A program made the translations under genes and the position numbers. A stretch of 5,203 nt of DNA, from positions 1-5,203 of the forward strand of contig CAMNDA010000341.1 of assembly GCA_946534745.1 (NCBI GenBank), in the 5' to 3' direction. Positions 1 to 3,983 of this stretch are shown in pieces. The DNA is from an uncultured Verrucomicrobiota bacterium. Its GTDB lineage: Bacteria; Verrucomicrobiota; Kiritimatiellia; RFP12; UBA3636. The notes under the pieces were generated by a model that saw nothing but the letters and a program-made list of their open reading frames with translations, was not told the origin of the DNA and ran no database searches. Position 1 is the stretch's first letter, and the number at the start of each line of letters is the position of its first letter.

Positions 1-122
1 TCCCCCCCGCCTCGCTCGTGAAGACCATCGTCTTCTCCAATCCGATCCGCGACGTCCGCATCGTCTCCGACGCCCCCGGCCCGCCCGCCTACGACATCCG
101 AGAGGTCGTCCTCGCCAACTGA
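1..122 (+). CDS. 3' end of an unidentified protein-coding gene (partial)
   Basis: The frame beginning at base 3 is open from the window edge to a TGA at 120-122 and gives 39 C-terminal residues, ending in DIREVVLAN. Third codon positions are almost all G or C, as in the complete genes here, which supports real coding. The visible part has hydrophobic, strand-like stretches (KTIVFSNP, DVRIVSDAP) and no motif I recognise. The next gene starts 51 bases downstream on the same strand, so the two may be co-transcribed. No function can be assigned from this fragment. Confidence 0.7.
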   Translation, partial: PPASLVKTIVFSNPIRDVRIVSDAPGPPAYDIREVVLAN

Positions 123-148
123 TTCCGCCTTACGACCACTTTCCACCG

Positions 149-173
149 CTAACCTTCCACCTTCAACTCCGCC
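149..173 (+). promoter_or_regulatory. Pyrimidine-rich leader before the secretin-like gene, no Shine-Dalgarno
   Basis: The 25 bases before the ATG at 174 read as a CT-rich tract beginning CTAACCTTCCACCT and contain no AGG/GAG-type ribosome binding site. The first 14 bases match 13 of 14 bases of the tract before the LysM lipoprotein start (3692-3720, minus strand). The tract may be a translation leader used without Shine-Dalgarno pairing, or a copy of a dispersed repeat. The sequence alone cannot separate these. Confidence 0.4.
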
Positions 174-1919
174 ATGCGCCACCTCGCCCTCATCCTTCCC
201 CTCCTTGCCCTCGCCGCCGCGTCGGCGCGTGCCGAGGACCCCGCCACGAACGCGCCCGCCGTCCCGCTCGACCTGTCGGTCCGGTTCGTCGAACTCACCG
301 ATGCCGCCCTCTCGAACGACTTCTTCCGCGCCGCGTTCGCCGGGACGGATTCCAACAGCAGCGAGCCGGTCTCGGATGATGTCGCAACCTTCACGCAGAT
401 CTTCACGGCACCGCAGGCCGACCTGCTTCTTCTGCGCCTCACGAACGAATTCGGCTGCTTCGCGACGTTCCGGCAGACGCAACGCTGGAACGGCGGCGAG
501 GAGGCGCAGTTCTCCTTCCTCAAGTCGGTCTTCCGGTATCGGAACGGACAGGAGTCCCCGGTCGAGGAACGGACCTCCGGGTTCTTCCTGTCCGTCGCCC
601 CCCGCCTGGAATCCCCGTCGCCCGGCTGCTGGTCCATCTCGTTCGAACTCGGCCTGACGGACATTGGCCGCCCGTCCCCCGAAACGCCCGCCGGCGCGGA
701 CGGCGTCTATCCGGAACGGCCGTTCGTCCCCGTGCGGAAGCTCGCCACGTCCGTCGACGTCTTTCCCGGATCCGTGGTGTTCTTCCGCGCGGGGGACGGA
801 ACGACGCGTTCGCCGCTCGTCGTCCTGGAATGCACGCCCGCCGCGCCCCTCCCGGAGGCCCCGGCCGTCCCCCCGCCCGCCGCGTCCGCGGAGGCCGGCG
901 CGGACGACGGGCTGGAATCGCGGTTCTTCGTCCTCGCGCCCGACGCGTTCAAGTTCCTCTCGCTCGCGACGGACTACCCGCCGCGTTGGGCAGCGCCGCG
1001 GCTCGACACGGCGAACGCCGTCGCGCTCTTCGCGGCGCTCGGATTCGGGGAGAAAGACGGCTGCCGCATTCGGTTCGTTCCCGAGTTGCCCTCCAAGCTG
1101 TTCTTCCGCGGTTCGCCCGAGAACGTCCGCGCATTCGAAGAGGCGCTGGAAACCATCGGCTCCCGCCCCCTGCCGAGCTACGAAATCGACCTGGAGTCGG
1201 TTCTCGTCGAGCGGGAGAATCTTCCGGCCTTCCTCGAAGCGGTCGGCGCGAAAGACAACACCGCGGCGGCGTTCGACACGGCGCTCGCCACGTTTCCGTC
1301 CCGGGCGGACTTCCGCGCGGCGGTCGCCACCACGGCCGAGGTCTCCCGCGATGTCACGATCGCGACGTTCGCGGGCGCGCCCGGCTCCGCCAGCGCCGTG
1401 ACCGAGTACATCTATCCGACGCGCTACGCCTTCTACGCGGCGACGAACGGAGTGGGGGATGCCGACGGGGCCCGTGTCTATGTCGAGCCGCGGGCGTTCA
1501 CGACGCGGACGGTCGGAACGACATTCGAGGTCCGGCCCCTTCCGGCGGAAGAGGACGGCGCCGTCCCGCTCTTCGTCCGCGTCGAGCGGCGTGGCGTTCC
1601 GACGTGGTTCAACCAGATTCCCGAGCTTCCCGTCCGTGCCGTGGACGGAACGGTCGAGCGGGTCAAGACCTTCCTCGAACAGCCGCTCTTCCCCGAGCGG
1701 ACGGTCGCGGCGACGCTCCGGCTCAAGCCGGGCGCCGTCGCCCTCCTCCAGGGCGCGCCCGACTTCGAGGACGAAACCCGCATCCGCTTCCCCGCCGTCT
1801 CTCTCGTCCCGGTCGAGAACTTCCGCCGCTCCGAGCCCGATCCCGCGCCCGATCCCGGCGACGCCGAGGCCCGCCGCGCCAGCCGCCGCGCGATCATGCT
1901 GCGCAACAACCAGCCCTAG
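174..1919 (+). CDS. Exported protein with two degenerate secretin-like units
   Basis: This 581-residue protein starts with a Sec signal peptide (residues 1-20, hydrophobic LALILPLLALAAA, likely cleavage after SARA). Residues about 32-206 follow the order of a secretin C-terminal domain: a DLSVRFVEL opening strand, a LLLLRL helix, then the strand series GFFLSVAPRL, SISFELGLTDI and RKLATSVDVFPGSVVFF. A Pro/Ala linker (221-245) leads to a second unit. Its residues 309-330 (LFFRGSPENVRAFEEALETI) resemble a secretin N-type ring fold, and 335-527 repeat the strand order with EYIYPTRY, FTTRTVGTTFEVRP and a closing LRLKPGAVALLQG. Known for the family: secretins form outer-membrane channels for type II/III secretion and type IV pili. 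Here sequence conservation is poor, so channel formation is uncertain and a scaffold or accessory role is possible. The tail (552-581) is charged. No Shine-Dalgarno precedes the ATG. The gene converges on the LysM operon with 44 bases between stop codons. Confidence 0.8.
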   Translation: MRHLALILPLLALAAASARAEDPATNAPAVPLDLSVRFVELTDAALSNDFFRAAFAGTDSNSSEPVSDDVATFTQIFTAPQADLLLLRLTNEFGCFATFRQTQRWNGGEEAQFSFLKSVFRYRNGQESPVEERTSGFFLSVAPRLESPSPGCWSISFELGLTDIGRPSPETPAGADGVYPERPFVPVRKLATSVDVFPGSVVFFRAGDGTTRSPLVVLECTPAAPLPEAPAVPPPAASAEAGADDGLESRFFVLAPDAFKFLSLATDYPPRWAAPRLDTANAVALFAALGFGEKDGCRIRFVPELPSKLFFRGSPENVRAFEEALETIGSRPLPSYEIDLESVLVERENLPAFLEAVGAKDNTAAAFDTALATFPSRADFRAAVATTAEVSRDVTIATFAGAPGSASAVTEYIYPTRYAFYAATNGVGDADGARVYVEPRAFTTRTVGTTFEVRPLPAEEDGAVPLFVRVERRGVPTWFNQIPELPVRAVDGTVERVKTFLEQPLFPERTVAATLRLKPGAVALLQGAPDFEDETRIRFPAVSLVPVENFRRSEPDPAPDPGDAEARRASRRAIMLRNNQP

Positions 1920-1984
1920 CCACGCGCCGCCGCTACCGACGCGTTCAGAATGCGGCCAACGGGTCAGGGGCTCGGCAGGGCTGG
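1910..1984. terminator. Weak inverted repeat across the convergent gene ends
   Basis: CCAGCCCT (1910-1917) and AGGGCTGG (1977-1984) are perfect 8-bp complements separated by 59 bases that contain both stop codons. There is no T-run on either strand, and the loop is long. It may be a bidirectional terminator or chance. I see no better terminator in the 44-base spacer (1920-1963), which only has a minor ACGCG/CGCGT pairing. Confidence 0.15.
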
Positions 1985-3061
1985 AATGACGAGGGGCGTT
2001 CCGGAAAGGACGTAGTCCGGGTTCGGGACGGCCTCCTTGTTCGCCTCCCAGACGACGCGCCACTTGTTGCCGTCTCCGTAGAAGAGCTTCGCGACGCCGG
2101 AGAGCGTGCCGCCGTCCCAGAAGGTCGATCGGAAGACATAGGTACGCGGGAGCGGGACGGCGAGGAACGCCGCGCGGTCGGCGGCCTCCCAGGCGTCGAA
2201 CTTCGCCAGGAGCGCGCGGGCGGAGTCGGCGGGGATATGGCGCTGCCAGGAAAAGGACGGCGGCAGCACGTCAAGGACCGGCTTCCGGGTTTTGCGATCG
2301 ACATATCGGAAGAACTCGATCTCGACGGATGAACCGTCCGTCCTGAAGCACGTGAGAACGAGCGTCGGCGGGGCGGGAAGGACGCAGGGGGCGGGTTCAC
2401 CCGGGGCCGGCTTCGGACGGCAATCCTCGAAGAGCCGCCAGTCCTTGAGCAAATCGAGAATTTCGTCGCCGTCGGACTTGGAGACCGCGTGCGTTTCGCC
2501 GTCGCCGTCCTCTTCCGAAAAGCGCTCGTATCGGACGGTTGACGAGGCGTCGAGAATCCGATCGGTCCGCGCGGCTTCGATTTCGCGGTCCCAGGCTTCG
2601 CGGAGTCGGACGAGTTCGCGCCGCACCGGTTCGGGCACGAGGCGGACCGTCCCGGCGGGGTCGGATTGGCAGTTCTTGAAACAGTCATCCGCGTTTCCGT
2701 ACATGCTGAACGAATAGTCGTTCGTGGCTCCGGTTGCACGGACGACGCGGAGAATTCTTCGGACCTCGCACACGCCGACATCGGGACGGTAGCCCGGGGC
2801 GGGCGGCCAGTCGTCTAGTGCGGCGAGCCGTTTGAGGACGCGGGCGGAATCGGCCGACGAGAGCGGATGCCATTGGTAGTCCGGTTCGCCCGTGTACCAA
2901 AAGCACTCGGCGGGGACATTGGACTGCGGCTCTGCGTTCTCTGCGTGAGATGTCATCTCCGCGGACTTCGCGAGCTCCGCGTGAGATTCAAACTCCGCGG
3001 CCTCCGCGTGGGGTATGGTTAGCGCAAGCGCGAGGAGGGAGATGAGGATTGCACGGTTCAT
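1964..3061 (-). CDS. Exported protein with C-terminal LysM domain
   Basis: This 365-residue product has a Sec signal peptide (1 to about 21, hydrophobic ILISLLALALTI, cleavage near AEA-A), so it is probably periplasmic. Residues 306-360 form a LysM domain of the form with an insert: YVFRSTFWDGGTLSGVAKLF, then YGD, then W..VWEAN, then NPDYVLSG and a closing PLVIP. LysM domains bind N-acetylglucosamine-containing glycans, chiefly peptidoglycan. The usual GDTL is GGTL here. The middle (65-300) has no family I recognise but looks duplicated: helix 69-85, strands 101-121, helix 138-163, against helix 195-211, strands 232-253, helix 277-299. The mature N-terminus (18-44) is a tripeptide repeat of HAE/xAE type. 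The gene follows the LysM lipoprotein gene after an 18-base gap with no Shine-Dalgarno, so the two likely form an operon. The ATG was chosen because it opens directly into the signal peptide. Confidence 0.85.
   Translation of the reverse strand: MNRAILISLLALALTIPHAEAAEFESHAELAKSAEMTSHAENAEPQSNVPAECFWYTGEPDYQWHPLSSADSARVLKRLAALDDWPPAPGYRPDVGVCEVRRILRVVRATGATNDYSFSMYGNADDCFKNCQSDPAGTVRLVPEPVRRELVRLREAWDREIEAARTDRILDASSTVRYERFSEEDGDGETHAVSKSDGDEILDLLKDWRLFEDCRPKPAPGEPAPCVLPAPPTLVLTCFRTDGSSVEIEFFRYVDRKTRKPVLDVLPPSFSWQRHIPADSARALLAKFDAWEAADRAAFLAVPLPRTYVFRSTFWDGGTLSGVAKLFYGDGNKWRVVWEANKEAVPNPDYVLSGTPLVIPALPSP
2930..3010 (-). repeat. 9-nt periodic repeat encoding nine tripeptides
   Basis: On the + strand the word CTYYGCG occurs at 2930, 2939, 2957, 2966, 2975, 2993 and 3002, always spaced by 9 or 18 bases. 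On the coding strand this is 81 bases giving nine tripeptides (residues 18-44): HAE, AAE, FES, HAE, LAK, SAE, MTS, HAE, NAE. A longer word, CYGCGTGAGAT, recurs at 2941 and 2977. The array overlaps the predicted signal peptidase site, so the repeat supplies part of the cleavage region. Confidence 0.8.
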
Positions 3062-3079
3062 GGCGTGGCGGGGTTGGGG

Positions 3080-3691
3080 CTAGGGGGCGAAAAGGAACCT
3101 GCCGCCGGTTCGCTGCGTGTAGGAGGGATCCTTTTCCGTCGGGACGTAGAGCTGCCGGCCCGCGCGGATGCGGTTCGGGTCGGCGAGGCCGTTCGCTTCG
3201 ATGATCGACTTCTGCAGGACCTCGTGCCGCTGGGCGATGGCCGAGAGCGTGTCGCCGGGCTTCACGACGTAGACCGCGTAGCCGTCCTTCGGGGGAAGGG
3301 AGCGGGAGTCGCCCGAGGAAGACTCCTTGGAAGCGGAACCGTCCGCGCGGGGTGGAATCGGTATGCCTCCGGGGACCCTCGGTTCGACGGCGGGCGTGCG
3401 CGGCGGCGGAAGCGGCACGCCGCCGAGACGGGGCTCGACGGCCGACGTTTGCGACGGCGGCGTGGGTTCCGATTCCGGAACGTAGAGCTGCTGTCCGCAG
3501 CGGATGGAATCGCCCGAGCCGCCTTCCACGGTGGGAGGCGGAACGGTTTCGCCCGGCTTCTGGACACGGGCGCCGGAGATGGTACAGCCGGTCCCCGCGA
3601 CGGTCGCCGTCGCGGCGGCGGCAAGGGCGAGAAGGGCGCGGCGGAGCTTCTCCGCGGCGACGGGGGAGTAGGAACGGGGATGGGTGGGCAT
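3080..3691 (-). CDS. LysM-domain lipoprotein
   Basis: This 203-residue protein has a short basic N-terminus, a hydrophobic stretch (19-33) and Cys36 in the context AGTGC, a lipobox-like site with Gly at -3. It is probably a lipid-anchored envelope protein. Residues 138-184 are a clear LysM domain: YVVKPGDTLSAIA, then IIEANGL, then RIRAGRQLYVP, predicted to bind peptidoglycan glycan. Residues 43-72 look like a second LysM lacking its middle: VQKPGETV and IRCGQQLYVP are kept, but about 15 residues including the EAN helix are gone. Between them are two AVEPR..GGxPxPP proline-rich units (84-115). Start choice: the ATG at 3691 follows a CT-rich leader matching that of another gene here. An in-frame ATG at 3733 would add MASKSLTFNLSPFV and place coding sequence over that leader, so I prefer 3691. 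It is first in the operon with the 1964-3061 gene and divergent from the LysM regulator. Confidence 0.85.
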   Translation of the reverse strand: MPTHPRSYSPVAAEKLRRALLALAAAATATVAGTGCTISGARVQKPGETVPPPTVEGGSGDSIRCGQQLYVPESEPTPPSQTSAVEPRLGGVPLPPPRTPAVEPRVPGGIPIPPRADGSASKESSSGDSRSLPPKDGYAVYVVKPGDTLSAIAQRHEVLQKSIIEANGLADPNRIRAGRQLYVPTEKDPSYTQRTGGRFLFAP

Positions 3692-3720
3692 GACGAAAGG
3701 TGAGAGGTTGAAGGTTAGAG
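3692..3720 (-). promoter_or_regulatory. Pyrimidine-rich leader of the LysM lipoprotein gene
   Basis: Read on the minus strand, this tract begins CTCTAACCTTCAACCTC and runs to the ATG at 3691 with no Shine-Dalgarno. It shares CTAACCTTC(A/C)ACCT with the leader at 149-173 at almost the same distance from the start codon. With the -10 box proposed at 3763-3768, the untranslated leader would be about 65 bases. Confidence 0.4.
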
Positions 3721-3762
3721 ATTTGGAGGCCATCCTGGTGGTGTGAATGTGAACAGGTGGAT

Positions 3763-3768
3763 ATTCTA
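3763..3768 (-). promoter_or_regulatory. Candidate -10 box of the LysM operon, no -35
   Basis: On the minus strand the hexamer is TAGAAT, inside the most AT-rich part of the window, and predicts a start site near 3756. At 16-19 bases upstream there is no hexamer resembling TTGACA (17-base spacing gives ATACTT). The usual -35 position is instead covered by the phased GAAAAGT repeats at 3783-3800. Such promoters commonly need an activator. Confidence 0.45.
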
Positions 3769-3782
3769 CAACAACAAAACCG

Positions 3783-3803
3783 GAAAAGTATGCGAAAAGT
3801 GTG
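3783..3803. promoter_or_regulatory. Two 11-bp-phased GAAAAGT sites, candidate operator
   Basis: GAAAAGTATG (3783-3792) and GAAAAGTGTG (3794-3803) are direct repeats exactly 11 bp apart. Relative to the proposed operon start near 3756 they cover about -27 to -47, replacing the -35 element. OmpR/PhoB-family winged helices bind tandem direct repeats of about 10-11 bp, and PhoB activates from pho boxes placed in the -35 position. The divergent gene encodes a regulator with such a domain. Binding by that protein is an inference. Confidence 0.4.
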
Positions 3804-3809
3804 TAAAAT
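3791..3809 (+). repeat. 19-nt direct repeat, copy 1
   Basis: TGCGAAAAGTGTGTAAAAT is identical to 3918-3936, with starts 127 bases apart. Four of the next six bases also agree. The interval between the copies is GC-rich and holds two hairpins. This copy overlaps the second GAAAAGT word of the phased pair. Confidence 0.85.
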
Positions 3810-3836
3810 GCGACGCGTGCCTGAAGGTCGCGAAGC

Positions 3837-3859
3837 GGTCCGGCGCGGTGCGCCGGACC
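3837..3859. repeat. Perfect GC hairpin 1 in the divergent spacer
   Basis: GGTCCGGCGC (3837-3846) pairs perfectly with GCGCCGGACC (3850-3859) around a 3-base loop, GGT. An outer pairing of GGTCG (3826-3830) with CGACC (3863-3867) is possible. There is no T-tract after it on either strand, so it does not look like an intrinsic terminator. It resembles repetitive extragenic palindromes in form. Confidence 0.7.
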
Positions 3860-3872
3860 ATACGACCGATGC

Positions 3873-3899
3873 CGCGACGGGCGCTCGGCGCCCGCCGCG
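3873..3899. repeat. GC hairpin 2 in the divergent spacer
   Basis: A 12-base stem with one A.C mismatch is formed by 3873-3884 and 3888-3899 around the loop TCG; its core is CGGGCGC/GCGCCCG. It lies 13 bases after hairpin 1, and both fall between the two copies of the 19-nt direct repeat. Confidence 0.65.
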
Positions 3900-3917
3900 A
3901 GCGAGGTCCCCCATTTG

Positions 3918-3936
3918 TGCGAAAAGTGTGTAAAAT
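3918..3936 (+). repeat. 19-nt direct repeat, copy 2
   Basis: This is the second copy of TGCGAAAAGTGTGTAAAAT. It ends 11 bases before the -35 box of the regulator promoter, covering about -66 to -48. It could therefore be an A-rich UP-like element, an activator or repressor site, or the end of a mobile palindromic element. It contains a single GAAAAGT word (3921-3927). Confidence 0.85.
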
Positions 3937-3940
3937 TCGG

Positions 3941-3960
3941 CGTGGCGTTGAAACGCCGCG
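3941..3960. promoter_or_regulatory. Dyad over the regulator -35 box, candidate operator
   Basis: CGTGGCGT (3941-3948) and ACGCCGCG (3953-3960) pair over 8 positions, one of them G.T, around TGAA. The dyad is centred on the TTGAAA -35 box. A dimer bound here would block the promoter, so autorepression is plausible. Chance symmetry in GC-rich DNA cannot be excluded. Confidence 0.3.
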
Positions 3961-3976
3961 TGGCTTCTGCTAGACT
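3948..3976 (+). promoter_or_regulatory. Sigma70-type promoter of the LysM regulator gene (leaderless)
   Basis: TTGAAA (3948-3953), a 17-base spacer and TAGACT (3971-3976) preceded by TGC, an extended -10, make a near-consensus vegetative promoter. Transcription is expected 6-8 bases after the -10, at about 3982-3984. The ATG is at 3984, so the message would have no leader or at most one or two bases. Confidence 0.65.
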
Positions 3977-3983
3977 GCGCGCC

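Noticed and set aside
149..664. Minus-strand open frame of 171 codons at the start of the secretin-like gene
   Set aside because: It is antisense to a gene with a clear signal peptide, Arg/Ser/Ala-rich, and has no domain.
830..2332. Plus-strand open frame of 500 codons overlapping two genes
   Set aside because: It runs out of frame through the secretin-like gene and antisense through the LysM protein. It is Arg/Ala/Gly-rich with no motif.
3791..3936. CRISPR-like array
   Set aside because: Only two 19-nt copies 127 bases apart, with a self-complementary GC-rich interval rather than unique spacers of repeat length.
3743..3973. Small + strand frame with CxxC pairs (CEKCVKCDAC), zinc-ribbon-like
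   Set aside because: The cysteines come from the 19-nt repeat GAAAAGTGTGTAAAAT; the same CEKCVK also appears in a different frame from the second repeat copy. The frame overlaps both promoters and has no start signals.
3915..3983. TTG start 69 bases upstream for the regulator
   Set aside because: The extension would be translated from the promoter itself, including its -35 and -10. The ATG at 3984 gives a normal regulator N-terminus.
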